Shown in pieces: positions 43,801 through 52,782 of a DNA stretch of 64,000 nt. Under the pieces are notes generated by a model. The model made no database searches, was not told the origin of the DNA, and was given only the letters and a program-made list of their open reading frames with translations. A program made the translations under genes and the position numbers. Positions within the stretch are counted from its first letter, which is position 1. Every line of letters starts with the position of its first letter. Origin of the DNA: Polaribacter sp. NJDZ03. GTDB lineage: Bacteria > Bacteroidota > Bacteroidia > Flavobacteriales > Flavobacteriaceae. The DNA lies in the NCBI RefSeq assembly GCF_019263805.1, contig NZ_CP079195.1:2467001-2531000 (forward strand). Direction: 5' to 3'.

Positions 43801-44397
43801 TTAAACCCAAATATTGAGTAATCCACCAAGTTTACCCAAAAGCGGATCTTCATTAGGTATGGGAAGTGACAATATATTATTATCTGCAGTTGGTCGCTCT
43901 CCTTTAGAGCCTCTCATTAAATCCCAGTCACGACCATCAGGGTATGCACCTACTACACCAAGATTTGAACTTTCAATTTTTTTGTGACCAACACCAGCAG
44001 GTATAATAATTACATCTCCTTTGGTAACTTTAACTTTTTCTCCTTGTTCTCCACCTAAATGAATGATCGCTTCACCAGAATATATTCCTAAAACTTCATG
44101 TGAGGTACTATGGTAGTGGTGAAAAGAATAGATACCGTTTGTCCAAGAATTTGTCCAGTTATTAGATTCAAAAGTTTTTATAAACCATTTACTAGGGTTC
44201 CTTTCGTTTTTTGGTAAAGCATCTTTAATAAGTAGTAATGGTAATTTATTATTAGGTATTACTCCATCATCTTTAAAATAAAACTTCTCATACTGTTTTT
44301 CATTATCATTATCATTATCATTATTGGTAAATAATTTTGAAACAGGAAATATCAATGGAGTTAACCCCAATAAGTGTATAAATTTTTTTCTATTCAT
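43801..44397 (-). CDS. YjlB-type cupin protein with N-terminal export signal
   Basis: A 198-aa protein. The cupin core includes FHHYHSTSHEVLGIYSGEA (metal-ligand His and Glu) and GDVIIIPAGVGHKKI. NNKLPLLLIKDALP, GAYPDGRDWDLMRG and the C-terminal PIPNEDPLLGKLGGLL match the YjlB cupin family of Bacillus. Unlike most members it starts with a basic-hydrophobic stretch (MNRKKFIHLLGLTPLIFPVS), which may be a signal peptide. A run of Asn-Asp pairs (about residues 25-32) is encoded by a six-base tandem repeat. The reaction is unknown. Confidence 0.8.
   Translation of the reverse strand: MNRKKFIHLLGLTPLIFPVSKLFTNNDNDNDNEKQYEKFYFKDDGVIPNNKLPLLLIKDALPKNERNPSKWFIKTFESNNWTNSWTNGIYSFHHYHSTSHEVLGIYSGEAIIHLGGEQGEKVKVTKGDVIIIPAGVGHKKIESSNLGVVGAYPDGRDWDLMRGSKGERPTADNNILSLPIPNEDPLLGKLGGLLNIWV
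44306..44330. repeat. Six-base tandem repeat ATTATC in the cupin gene
   Basis: Four near-perfect units of (C)ATTAT encode the Asn-Asp run just after the putative signal peptide. Change by whole units keeps the frame, so length polymorphism is possible. Confidence 0.6.
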
Positions 44398-44590
44398 AAT
44401 TGTCGAGTTTCAGAACGTTATTAATTTAGGTTGATTAAATAATATTGTAAATTTATATTTTTTTGATTAAAAATAGTTAGTGTTATTTTAAAAATTTCTG
44501 TCTTAAATGATGCGGTTTTCAACCTTTAGTTCTTTTCTAATAGAATTATGTTTTCTATAAAGGTTCGCCAAAAAACAAAATAAACTCCAA

Positions 44591-44687
44591 AATTGTCACT
44601 TCAATCTTAAGAGAACTCTCATAACAGTGATCCTAAAAATTAACAAACATAATGTGATTTTTCCAAAAAGGTCGAAACGACAAATTG
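44591..44687. repeat. TIR repeat copy
   Basis: Begins AATTGTCACTTCAATC, has CTCTCATAACAGTGATCC and AATGTGATTTTTCC in the middle, and ends CGAAACGACAAATTG. A half copy (CTCAATCGCTT...AAATGACAGACT) lies at 44699-44739. Confidence 0.65.
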
Positions 44688-44772
44688 AAAGCGAGGTTTC
44701 TCAATCGCTTAAAAAAAACTTATTTAGAAATGACAGACTAAACGAAATTGCAACTTGTTTATAAATATGCCC

Positions 44773-44851
44773 GCGTTAGCGATTGCAACGGCATCCTTTT
44801 TGTTTTTTACAAAAAGATATAGTGGAAAGCGCGACCCTTGTGGTAACGCCC
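44773..44851. repeat. Structured dispersed element GCGTTAG...AACGCCC, copy 2
   Basis: GCGTTAGCGATTG, CATCCTTTTT, AAAAAGATATAGTGGAAAGC, GCGACCC, GTAACGCCC: the same landmarks as 23108-23193 with base changes concentrated in the central loop. Confidence 0.6.
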
Positions 44852-44902
44852 AAATTGTTATAACAAACAGATTACTTTATTCGTTACTCATTCTTAATAA
44901 TA

Positions 44903-46378
44903 TTACCCAAAAAACCCGATAAACAAATACATAATTACTGTAATTGCACCACCCACTAAGGCGTATGGTAATTGTGTTTTTACATGGTCTATATGGTCAC
45001 TTGCGGATGCCATGGAAGAAATAATAGAAGTATCGGAAATTGGCGAACAATGGTCTCCAAAAATTCCGCCACCTAAAGTTGCTGCAACTACAATAGTTAC
45101 ATCTGCTCCATGAATATTTGCCATTGGAATTGAAATTGCCAACATTATTGCAAACGTTCCCCAAGAGGTTCCGGTAGAAAAAGCGATAAAAGAACTGATT
45201 ATAAAAACTACTGCTGGCAACAATTCTGGCGACAACCATTCTTTGGTAACATTGGCAACATAAATTCCGGTTTCTAATTCTTTACAAGCGTCTCCAATAG
45301 CAAATGCTAGCAACATTAACAAGGCTAATGGCATAAGTTCACTAATTCCTTTTAATGTTAAATTAACGGCTTCTTTTGGCTTCATAATTCCTTGTATAAA
45401 ATACATTGCCATGGCAACCAATAATGCCGTAATTACAGCATATAACACAGAGGAAGATCCAGAACCTTTACCAATTGCTTCTGAGACATGATTAAAAAAT
45501 GAGGTAGATTTTTCTACGGCACTCCAACCTGTATAAATTAAGTTTATGGGCATCATACAAACCATTACCAAAAGCGGTACAATCATATTATAGGCTTTTG
45601 CTTGAATGCCTTCTTTTGGGGGAAATGACGTAATTTCATCTGAAACCATTGGTTTAGAACCTTTGTCCATTAATTCGCCTGTTTCTTTGGTTCTCTTTTC
45701 GGCTTTTTTCATTGGGCCAAAATCTTTCTTTGTAAGGATAACAATAAACACAATTGCGATGGCTAATAAAGGGTAGAAATTATATTTTATAGATGCCATC
45801 ATCATAGGAAAAGGTTTGTCTATTCCTTGCGTTAATAAAAGGCCCATTATAAAGGCTCCCCAAGCATTAAAGGGAATTAATATGGATGATGGCGCAGAAC
45901 TAGAATCGGCTATATAGGCTAGTTTTTCTCTAGGAATGCCTAATTTATCGAAAATTGGTCTGTATAAAGTACCTACTGTTAGTGAGCTAATACTGGTTTC
46001 TACAAACAATAATAAACCGGTAAAAGTTGCCAAAACTTGAACCACTACTCTACTGTAACCCGATTTTTTATTTTCTAATTTTACTAATTTTCTGTTGATA
46101 ATATTGATAAAACCTTCTACTCCTCTAGAATATTGAATAAAAATTAACAACGCACCCACCAACGCACTAAACATTATGGTTCTTGTATTTCCTTTAGATT
46201 GAAAAACGTTTACCATTCCTTCTATCATTGCTAAAGTTCCCGCAAGCGGATTAAAGCCTTCTATAATTAACCAAGAAAACCAAATACCAAATAACAAAGC
46301 AATGTATACTTGTTTGGTTTTTAAGGCTAAAATGATGGCAACAATTGGTGGTATTACTGAAAGAAATCCATATTCCAT
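44903..46378 (-). CDS. NhaC-family Na+/H+ antiporter
   Basis: A 491-aa membrane protein with about twelve helices. Conserved segments of the NhaC/MleN family are visible: FVETSISSLTVGTLYRPI, SSAPSSILIPFNAWGAF, IAFSTGTSWGTFAIML and GGGIFGDHCSPISDTSI, with the Asp/His/Ser-rich motif near the C-terminus. It exchanges cytoplasmic Na+ for H+, or a related organic-acid exchange. Divergent from the PPOX-fold gene. Confidence 0.88.
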   Translation of the reverse strand: MEYGFLSVIPPIVAIILALKTKQVYIALLFGIWFSWLIIEGFNPLAGTLAMIEGMVNVFQSKGNTRTIMFSALVGALLIFIQYSRGVEGFINIINRKLVKLENKKSGYSRVVVQVLATFTGLLLFVETSISSLTVGTLYRPIFDKLGIPREKLAYIADSSSAPSSILIPFNAWGAFIMGLLLTQGIDKPFPMMMASIKYNFYPLLAIAIVFIVILTKKDFGPMKKAEKRTKETGELMDKGSKPMVSDEITSFPPKEGIQAKAYNMIVPLLVMVCMMPINLIYTGWSAVEKSTSFFNHVSEAIGKGSGSSSVLYAVITALLVAMAMYFIQGIMKPKEAVNLTLKGISELMPLALLMLLAFAIGDACKELETGIYVANVTKEWLSPELLPAVVFIISSFIAFSTGTSWGTFAIMLAISIPMANIHGADVTIVVAATLGGGIFGDHCSPISDTSIISSMASASDHIDHVKTQLPYALVGGAITVIMYLFIGFFG

Positions 46379-46456
46379 AAAAAAAGTATTTTTTTGCCTA
46401 AAATAAACAATTAAAACGATAATTTGTAAATTAGCAACCTTATAACCATTTACAAC

Positions 46457-46999
46457 ATGTCTAAATTTTACACCAAAATTACCTCAAGACTTCAAAAATT
46501 TATTGAAGCTCAGAAAATATTTTTTGTGGCTACTGCGCCAAATTCTGGACGAATTAATTTATCACCTAAAGGAATGGATTCTTTTAGAGTGATGAATGAA
46601 AACCGAGTTTTATGGTTAAACGTTACCGGAAGCGGAAACGAAACTGCGGCACATTTGTTAGAAAATGATAGAATTACCATTATGTTTTGTGCTTTTGATG
46701 GTGCACCAAACATTCTTAGGTTATATGGTAAAGGAAAAGAAATTAAAGAGGGAGATGCTTCTTGGAATGCTTTAATTACACTGTTTCCAGAAACACCAGG
46801 AACGCGTCAGATATTTGATATTACTATAGCATCTGCACAAACTTCTTGCGGAATGTCAATTCCTTTTTTCGAGTTTAAAAGCGAGAGAAATCAATTAAAT
46901 GATTGGGCCGCAGAACAAGGAAAAGAAGGTATTACACAATACTGGAAAGATAAAAACCAAACCAGTATTGATGGTTTACCTACCCAAATATTAGAATAA
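46457..46999 (+). CDS. Pyridoxamine 5'-phosphate oxidase-fold flavoprotein
   Basis: A 180-aa split-barrel protein. FFVATAPNSGRINLSPKGMDSFRVM and VLWLNVTGSGNETAAHLLENDRITIMFC are the FMN-binding strands of the PNPOx-like family. The C-terminal region SCGMSIPFFEFKSERNQLNDWA is typical of a group that may not oxidise pyridoxamine phosphate. A flavin or F420-type small oxidoreductase is likely. The specific reaction is unknown. Confidence 0.8.
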   Translation: MSKFYTKITSRLQKFIEAQKIFFVATAPNSGRINLSPKGMDSFRVMNENRVLWLNVTGSGNETAAHLLENDRITIMFCAFDGAPNILRLYGKGKEIKEGDASWNALITLFPETPGTRQIFDITIASAQTSCGMSIPFFEFKSERNQLNDWAAEQGKEGITQYWKDKNQTSIDGLPTQILE

Positions 47000-47033
47000 T
47001 GTTTTGGGTAACTTATAAAAAAGAAAAATATAA

Positions 47034-47663
47034 TTACCCTAATAACGGGCCTAAACTTGTTGGTTGGTAAAGCAACCAACCCGTTAAACTATACCTGTCT
47101 TTAAAAGATTTTAAAACAGCATGTGGTACTTTATCACTTTTAAATAAAACACATCTTTTTGCAATAGGTGCTACTAATTGTAATTTTTTATTTTTATCTA
47201 AAATTTCTAATTGTCCACCATTTTCTGTTTCCCAATTATCATTAAGGTAAATAATCATAGAAATCATTCTATTATTTCTACCTTCAAATTGATCTAAATG
47301 TCTTTTATAATAACCTCCAGAAGGATAATGAGCTAAATGAAATTCTTGGCCAGATAAACTTAGATAACAATACCTATTTAAGATGCTTTTAGTTTCTTCT
47401 AATAAGTTCCAAAAACCACTAAGAACCGTATCTCTGTCTTTATTTAACCAGTAGGTTTTATCGCCACGAATGGTTTTTTTTATTGTGTGTTGGTTAAGAG
47501 AACCAATACCTGCTTTATCAAAAACATCTATTTTTTTAAAAAGGAAGTTTTTAATTTCTTTATAAAGGTTGTTGTCTATAAAATCATCAATAATTACATA
47601 ATCTTGCTCTGCAAGATCGTCCATCCAGGACAACCACAGCTCTAGGTTGTGAATTGTTTGCAA
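47034..47663 (-). CDS. 2-oxoglutarate/Fe(II)-dependent oxygenase (prolyl 4-hydroxylase-like)
   Basis: A 209-aa double-stranded beta-helix protein. Iron ligands H122 and D124 (KRHLDQFEGR) and H181 (KVPHAV), with R190 (DRYSLTGW) positioned to bind 2-oxoglutarate. MIIYLNDNWETENGGQL is typical of P4Hc domains. It would hydroxylate a protein or small molecule using O2. It starts 7 bp downstream of the TerB-like gene on the same strand, so the two form an operon. An alternative start 13 codons in (MDDLAEQDYV) is possible. Confidence 0.85.
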   Translation of the reverse strand: MQTIHNLELWLSWMDDLAEQDYVIIDDFIDNNLYKEIKNFLFKKIDVFDKAGIGSLNQHTIKKTIRGDKTYWLNKDRDTVLSGFWNLLEETKSILNRYCYLSLSGQEFHLAHYPSGGYYKRHLDQFEGRNNRMISMIIYLNDNWETENGGQLEILDKNKKLQLVAPIAKRCVLFKSDKVPHAVLKSFKDRYSLTGWLLYQPTSLGPLLG

Positions 47664-47670
47664 TTAAAAA

Positions 47671-48105
47671 TTAATCCTTGTTCACTAATTTTATTGCCTT
47701 AGTAAAATCTTCTAAATCGTTGTTATTTATCACTAAATGAATTGCTTCATCACATATTTTTTCTACATTATCATGTGAAAAATGTAAGCGAATTGCTATT
47801 TTTCTCATCAATTGAATTTCAACTAATTTTGCTTCTCCGTCCACCAAAATCATTTTAGCCAAACGATACAAACGTTCTATTCTATCTTCATAATTTGCAG
47901 GTGCATTTGTTGGGTACTTTTCTGGGTTTGTTAATATAAGAATAGATTCTTCTAACGAAATATGTAAATTTTTGCCAGCTCTAATTAATAATTCTTTTTC
48001 ACCTTCAGAAATTTCTCCGTCTGCTTTTGCAATTTTTACAATATTTGCAAAATGCCCTATTTCTTGTTTGTGTTTTCCACTAGTATATAAATCTGATATT
48101 GCCAT
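47671..48105 (-). CDS. TerB-family protein
   Basis: A 144-aa all-helical soluble protein. ANIVKIAKADGEISEGEKELL and LAKMILVDGEAKLVEIQLMRKIA are the paired, acidic EF-like helices of the TerB fold, with D-G-E motifs that can coordinate metal. Tellurite-resistance naming is historical; there are no other ter genes nearby. It precedes the 2OG oxygenase by 7 bp, and the pairing could mean a shared pathway. That is inference. Confidence 0.8.
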   Translation of the reverse strand: MAISDLYTSGKHKQEIGHFANIVKIAKADGEISEGEKELLIRAGKNLHISLEESILILTNPEKYPTNAPANYEDRIERLYRLAKMILVDGEAKLVEIQLMRKIAIRLHFSHDNVEKICDEAIHLVINNNDLEDFTKAIKLVNKD

Positions 48106-48266
48106 TTTAGTTTTTTTGATAAAAATAGTGAAAATGGTCTAAAAAAAAAGTTAAAAAACATCTTTCTGAAAAGTTTTCTAAAAAGACAAATTGAATGTTT
48201 TGCTTTTTTGTACTTTGCTAAAGATTATTTTTACTTAAATATTCGTTTATAAATTCAACTTAAAAT

Positions 48267-49913
48267 ATGAGTCACTTTTCTTATTTCAATAGAGAAAATA
48301 TTACCAAAGAATTGCAAGCAACAGAATTTGATGTACTAATTATTGGTGGTGGAATTACAGGCGCAGGTATTGCTCTAGACGCAGCTTCTAGAGGAATGAA
48401 GGTTGCTTTGATAGAAAAGAATGACTTTGCTTCTGGTACGTCTAGTAAATCTACAAAACTAATTCATGGGGGTTTACGTTACTTAAAACAATTCGATTTT
48501 TGGTTGGTAAAAGAAGTAGGTACAGAACGTGCTATTGTGCATGATTTAGCCCCTCATTTAGTGGTTCCAGAAAAAATGATTTTGCCTTTAATAGAAGAAG
48601 GAACCTATGGTTCTTGGCTAACATCCATCGGACTAAAAGTATACGATATTTTAGCTTCTGTAGAAGGAGAAGACAAACGAAAAATGTTAGACAAAGCCGA
48701 AGCTTTAGAAAAAGAACCTTTGTTACCAAAAGACATTTTAAATGGTGCTGGGTATTATGCAGAATATAGAACAGATGACGCTCGTTTAACTATTGAAGTT
48801 TTAAAAACAGCTTTAAATTACGATGCAAAAATTATAAACTACACCGCAGCTAAAGCCTTTATTTATGAAGATGATAGGGTTGTTGGCGCAAAAGTAATAG
48901 ATACTTTTTCTGATGAAGAATATAAAGTTAAAGCTAAATATGTAGTAAATGCTTGCGGACCTTGGGTAGATGAATTACGGCAAATTAATCACTCTAAAAC
49001 TGGTAAAAGATTACACCTTACAAAAGGAGTTCATTTAGTAGTTGCTCATGAAAAATTACCTGTAAAACAATCTGTTTACTTTGATGTACCAGACGGACGT
49101 ATGATGTTTGCTATTCCGCGTGGAAAAGTTACCTATTTTGGTACTACAGATACCAATTATCAACTAGATAAAAATAATGTAGAAACCAATTTGGTAGATG
49201 CTACGTATCTTATTTCTGCGGTGAATAATATGTTTCCAAATATACAACTTACGTTGGATGACATTCAATCTTCTTGGGCAGGTTTGCGACCTTTAATTCA
49301 TGAAGAAGGAAAGTCTTCTTCTGAGTTATCTAGAAAAGATGAAATTTTTGTTTCTGATACAGAATTGATTTCTATTGCTGGTGGTAAATTAACCGGTTAT
49401 AGAAAAATGGCAGAACGAATTGTAGATTTAGTTGCCAAGAAATATGAACGCAGATTCGATACAAAATTTGAAGAAATAAAAACAAAGGAAATAGCACTTT
49501 CTGGCGGTACTTTTGATAACTATCAAGAAGTATTAATTTATACAGATGCTATTCAGAATAGAATTGCAGAAGTAGACTTCGATAGAAAAGATGCAGAATA
49601 TTTAGTACATAATTACGGAAAACAAACAGATATTATTTTGCAAAAATTTGATGATTTAATGCATGATAATATGCAAGAAAAAATGATCATTGCAGAAGTT
49701 TGGTTTACCATAAACTATGAAATGACTTGCACGCCTACCGACTTTTTTATGCGAAGAACCGGACGTTTATTTTTTGACACACACAGCGTGTTTCTGTATA
49801 AAGAATATGTTTTAGACTTATTTAAAACTCATTTTTCTTGGGATGAAAAAGCAACTGAAAAATATCAACTAGAATTAGAAGAAAAAATACAATTGGCTAC
49901 TACTTTTAATTAA
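48267..49913 (+). CDS. glpD: Glycerol-3-phosphate dehydrogenase/oxidase, FAD-dependent
   Basis: A 548-aa FAD enzyme. The N-terminal dinucleotide loop VLIIGGGITGAGIALDAASRG is followed by NDFASGTSSKSTKLIHGGLRYL, a GlpD/GlpO hallmark. The C-terminal segment RRTGRLFFDT belongs to the cap domain. It oxidises sn-glycerol-3-phosphate to DHAP and passes electrons to quinone or oxygen. No glpK or glpF is adjacent. The biosynthetic counterpart gpsA is about 4 kb downstream. Confidence 0.94.
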   Translation: MSHFSYFNRENITKELQATEFDVLIIGGGITGAGIALDAASRGMKVALIEKNDFASGTSSKSTKLIHGGLRYLKQFDFWLVKEVGTERAIVHDLAPHLVVPEKMILPLIEEGTYGSWLTSIGLKVYDILASVEGEDKRKMLDKAEALEKEPLLPKDILNGAGYYAEYRTDDARLTIEVLKTALNYDAKIINYTAAKAFIYEDDRVVGAKVIDTFSDEEYKVKAKYVVNACGPWVDELRQINHSKTGKRLHLTKGVHLVVAHEKLPVKQSVYFDVPDGRMMFAIPRGKVTYFGTTDTNYQLDKNNVETNLVDATYLISAVNNMFPNIQLTLDDIQSSWAGLRPLIHEEGKSSSELSRKDEIFVSDTELISIAGGKLTGYRKMAERIVDLVAKKYERRFDTKFEEIKTKEIALSGGTFDNYQEVLIYTDAIQNRIAEVDFDRKDAEYLVHNYGKQTDIILQKFDDLMHDNMQEKMIIAEVWFTINYEMTCTPTDFFMRRTGRLFFDTHSVFLYKEYVLDLFKTHFSWDEKATEKYQLELEEKIQLATTFN

Positions 49914-49937
49914 AATCTCGTTGTAAAACACAAATAT

Positions 49938-49972
49938 AAAACCTCACAGATTGTAAAAATCTGTGAGGTTTT
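49938..49972 (+). terminator. glpD terminator
   Basis: A 15-bp perfect stem AAAACCTCACAGATT / AATCTGTGAGGTTTT with a 5-base loop, symmetrical enough to work in both directions. Confidence 0.85.
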
Positions 49973-50208
49973 ATATTAAAGCTACCTTTTAAATACAATT
50001 ATTAATATTCAAACTACTGAAAATCAAGTTAATTAAAATATAGTACTTTTAAAAAATTGAGATTAATACTCGTTATCAATAAAAAAAAATATTATATTTG
50101 AGTATGTCATTCTTAATTTTAATGCTGATGAATTTACCCTATTAATTTAAATAACTTCTTTGTCACAAAGTATTTATAATATTTACAATAACCTTAAATT
50201 TAAAAATT
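49973..50208. other. Leader and promoter region of small exported protein 1
   Basis: AT-rich spacer. A -7 element TATATTTG at 50093-50100 is followed by about 100 bases of untranslated leader ending CTTAAATTTAAAAATTATG. The last twenty bases recur almost exactly before the paralogue. Confidence 0.5.
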
Positions 50209-50547
50209 ATGAAAACGTTATATACCTCAATTGTTATCTTGTTTATTGCATGCTCTTTCTCTGCAAAAAAAATAACATTTCAAGAAACAGTACATACATT
50301 AGTTGCTACTTATATTGGCCCTACAGAAAATCAAGATTATAAATTTGTAGATGATAATAATATAGAGTATTTATTTTATGATAAATCAAAAAATATAGAT
50401 TTTGAGAAAGAAGATGATAGTAAAATAAATAAAAAATTTATACTTACCTGGAAAAATAAACTTGTAGATGAATATGATTCCGTAGGGCAACAAACAGGTG
50501 AAAAAATTACTGTAAAAACTATATTATCTATTAAGTTAAATAAATAG
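50209..50547 (+). CDS. Small exported protein of unknown function, paralogue 1
   Basis: A 112-aa protein with a signal peptide (KTLYTSIVILFIACSFSA). The mature part has alternating beta-strand pattern with FVDDNNIEYLFYD, KNIDF, NKKFILTWKNK and TVKTILSIKLNK. It aligns over its entire length, without gaps, with the protein encoded 470 bp downstream. I do not recognise a family. It is likely periplasmic or secreted. Confidence 0.7.
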   Translation: MKTLYTSIVILFIACSFSAKKITFQETVHTLVATYIGPTENQDYKFVDDNNIEYLFYDKSKNIDFEKEDDSKINKKFILTWKNKLVDEYDSVGQQTGEKITVKTILSIKLNK

Positions 50548-51017
50548 TAATTAAAACAATTTATAAATTTTTACAACTAGTTTTTATATGCGCTGTAAAT
50601 ACTGATTTATTACCTTTTTTATAGACCTATTTTAACTAAAATATAGTTTGCCTTTTCGAATGATAAAATTACTTTAAATTTAATTTTAGAAAGTGATATT
50701 TATTGTATTCTTACCCTATTTAGCACAGCTAAAAATTGTGTAATGTGTTTTTTAAAAAAAACACATATAATTTAACATACTGAATATCATTATTATAGTT
50801 TTAAAAAAGAACACTTAAAAATATTTATTTGTTAATTTAAAAATTAACAAAAAATTTAATTTTCAATTAAAAAAAAATGTACATTTGATATATACTATCA
50901 GTAATTTTTAAGGCTTATGAAAATATAGTTTCTAGTACTTCTAACAAAAAGCAGGTTCTTTTAAGAAAAAGAACAGCTACTATATTTATTAAAAAATAAC
51001 CTTAAAATTTAAAAATC
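50548..51017. other. AT-rich promoter region of small exported protein 2
   Basis: A -7 element TACATTTG (50880-50887) lies about 130 bp before the gene. Upstream is a perfect palindrome TTTGTTAATTT / AAATTAACAAA (50828-50838 with 50841-50851). In the leader is a hairpin GTTCTTTT-AAGA-AAAAGAAC (50956-50975). No gene is visible in the rest. Confidence 0.5.
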
Positions 51018-51356
51018 ATGAAAACATTATATGCATCAGCATTAGTGCTGTTTATTACCCTTACTTTTTCTGTAAATTCTATTTCTGCACAAGAAAAAGA
51101 AAACAAAATTGTTGCTACTTTTAAAGGATTAACTGAAATGGAATATTTTAGATTTGTAGACGATAAAGATGTAACTATTTTATTCTACGATTTAGATGAA
51201 AATATAGAACTTTCTTTATATGAAGATGAAATGATTGATAAAAAATTCAATATTACTTGGATAAATAAAGAAATAGACCTGATTGATGAAGAAGGTAATT
51301 TTACTGGAGAGACACAAACTGTTAAATCTATTTCAGCCATAAAAGAAGAAAAATAA
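51018..51356 (+). CDS. Small exported protein of unknown function, paralogue 2
   Basis: A 112-aa protein with a signal peptide (ASALVLFITLTFSVNSISA, then Q). It shares MKTLY, KIVATF/TLVATY, FVDDKDVTILFYD, DKKFNITWINKEID and TVKSISAIK with paralogue 1 at identical positions. It is more acidic (DEEGNFTGE). A strong terminator follows. The pair is a tandem gene duplication with duplicated leader ends. Function unknown. Confidence 0.72.
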   Translation: MKTLYASALVLFITLTFSVNSISAQEKENKIVATFKGLTEMEYFRFVDDKDVTILFYDLDENIELSLYEDEMIDKKFNITWINKEIDLIDEEGNFTGETQTVKSISAIKEEK

Positions 51357-51365
51357 TAATTCTAC

Positions 51366-51402
51366 AACCGTTTATCACAAATACTGATAAACGGTTTTTT
51401 TA
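51366..51402 (+). terminator. Terminator of small exported protein 2
   Basis: A 12-bp perfect stem AACCGTTTATCA / TGATAAACGGTT with a 7-base loop and a T7 tail. Confidence 0.9.
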
Positions 51403-51412
51403 TGCCTTAAAA

Positions 51413-52681
51413 TTACGCTTCTTTCTGGTTTGCTTCTATCTCTTCTGTTAAATCTAATTCTCTTAACGTTGGGTTTAAAGCACCAATACCTACAACAGTA
51501 AGCAACGTCATCGTTCCTCCAAAAACAACCGCCATAGAAGCTCCTAAAAACTTTGCGGCTAAACCACTTTCAAAAGCACCTAACTCGTTAGAAGAACCAA
51601 CAAACATAGAGTTTACAGAAGAAACTCTACCTCGCATATCATCGGGTGTTTTTAATTGTAAAATTGTTTGGCGAATTACCATCGAAATTCCGTCTGCAGC
51701 ACCACTTATAAACAATGCTAAAACACTTACCCAAAAAATAGATGATAATCCAAAAGCGATAATGCTCAACCCAAAAATAAAGACAGAAACCAACATTTTT
51801 TTACCTGTTTTTCTGTTGATAGGAATGTATGTTGTTAAAAACATGGTAACAATACTTCCCATAGAAATAGAAGCATTTAAAATACCGAAACCTTCTGGCC
51901 CAACTTTTAAAACATCTTGTGCAAAAACAGATAAAATAGCTACGGTTCCACCAAATAAAACTGCAATCATATCTAATGTTAAAACACCTAAAATAGCTTT
52001 ATTATGAAACACGAACCTTACACCAGCTTTTAAACTTTCTTTCATTGGTTCTCCAATTTTTTTATTTAAAATAGGTTTCTTTTCTATTAAAAAAGTAAAA
52101 ATTAAGGATAGAATGACCAAGATAAAAACCAAACAAAGTGTTTTATCAACACCAATCCAACTGATTAAAAAACCACCAAATAAGGCTCCAGAAACCGAAG
52201 CCGTTTTCCAGGTACTTGTACTCCATGTTGCCGCATTATGATATATCTTTTTAGGAACTAATAATGCCACTAAAGAGAAAATTGTAGGTCCGAAAAATGA
52301 ACGTAAAAATCCGCCAAAGAAAACCAAAGCGTAAATTGAATATAGAATTTTATTAGTAGACCAATGACCAACAACAACATCTGATGTTAATAAAAACAGC
52401 CCCAAACTAATCAATGAAAATGCTGCTGTACAAATAGCTAGTAAGTTTCTTTTTTCATTTTGATCTACAATATGACCCGCAAATAAAGCCATTGTAAACG
52501 CCGGAATAATTTCCATTAAACCAATAACGCCTAAAGATAAAGGATCTTTTGTAATAGAATATACTTGCCATTCTATGACAATAAATTGCATAGACCAACC
52601 AAAAACGAGCAAGAATCTAACAAATAAAAAAATATTGAATTCCTTAATTTTTAATGCTGCATAAGGATCTTGCTTTGTCAT
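51413..52681 (-). CDS. MFS exporter, DHA3/EntS-like
   Basis: A 422-aa twelve-helix transporter. VFGWSMQFIVIEWQVYSITKDPLSLGVIGL and the inter-domain RMFG-like AGHIVDQNEKRNLL are characteristic of the DHA3 branch, which includes EntS, while TPDDMRGRVSSVNSMFVG is the conserved loop of the C-terminal half. No siderophore biosynthesis is nearby. It exports an unknown compound. Convergent with the exported protein gene across a terminator. Confidence 0.82.
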   Translation of the reverse strand: MTKQDPYAALKIKEFNIFLFVRFLLVFGWSMQFIVIEWQVYSITKDPLSLGVIGLMEIIPAFTMALFAGHIVDQNEKRNLLAICTAAFSLISLGLFLLTSDVVVGHWSTNKILYSIYALVFFGGFLRSFFGPTIFSLVALLVPKKIYHNAATWSTSTWKTASVSGALFGGFLISWIGVDKTLCLVFILVILSLIFTFLIEKKPILNKKIGEPMKESLKAGVRFVFHNKAILGVLTLDMIAVLFGGTVAILSVFAQDVLKVGPEGFGILNASISMGSIVTMFLTTYIPINRKTGKKMLVSVFIFGLSIIAFGLSSIFWVSVLALFISGAADGISMVIRQTILQLKTPDDMRGRVSSVNSMFVGSSNELGAFESGLAAKFLGASMAVVFGGTMTLLTVVGIGALNPTLRELDLTEEIEANQKEA

Positions 52682-52717
52682 TATAAAAAATAGATAGTTG
52701 GTTGTTTTTATAATATA

Positions 52718-52744
52718 CCTACAAGGTTTTAGAAGCCTTGTAGG
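52718..52744. repeat. Hairpin CCTACAAGG/CCTTGTAGG
   Basis: A 9-bp perfect inverted repeat with a 9-base loop, in the gap upstream of the MFS exporter and downstream of the ACT protein. Possible terminator of the ACT gene on the minus strand. Confidence 0.5.
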
Positions 52745-52782
52745 ATGATCTGTTAATTTAAAATAAGTAACTAAGGTTCTAT

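Larger units (their letters stand above)
44398..44902. other. Repeat-rich spacer upstream of the cupin gene
   Basis: No gene was found in about 500 bp. It holds a TIR repeat copy, a separate half copy and the second GCGTTAG element. Confidence 0.6.
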
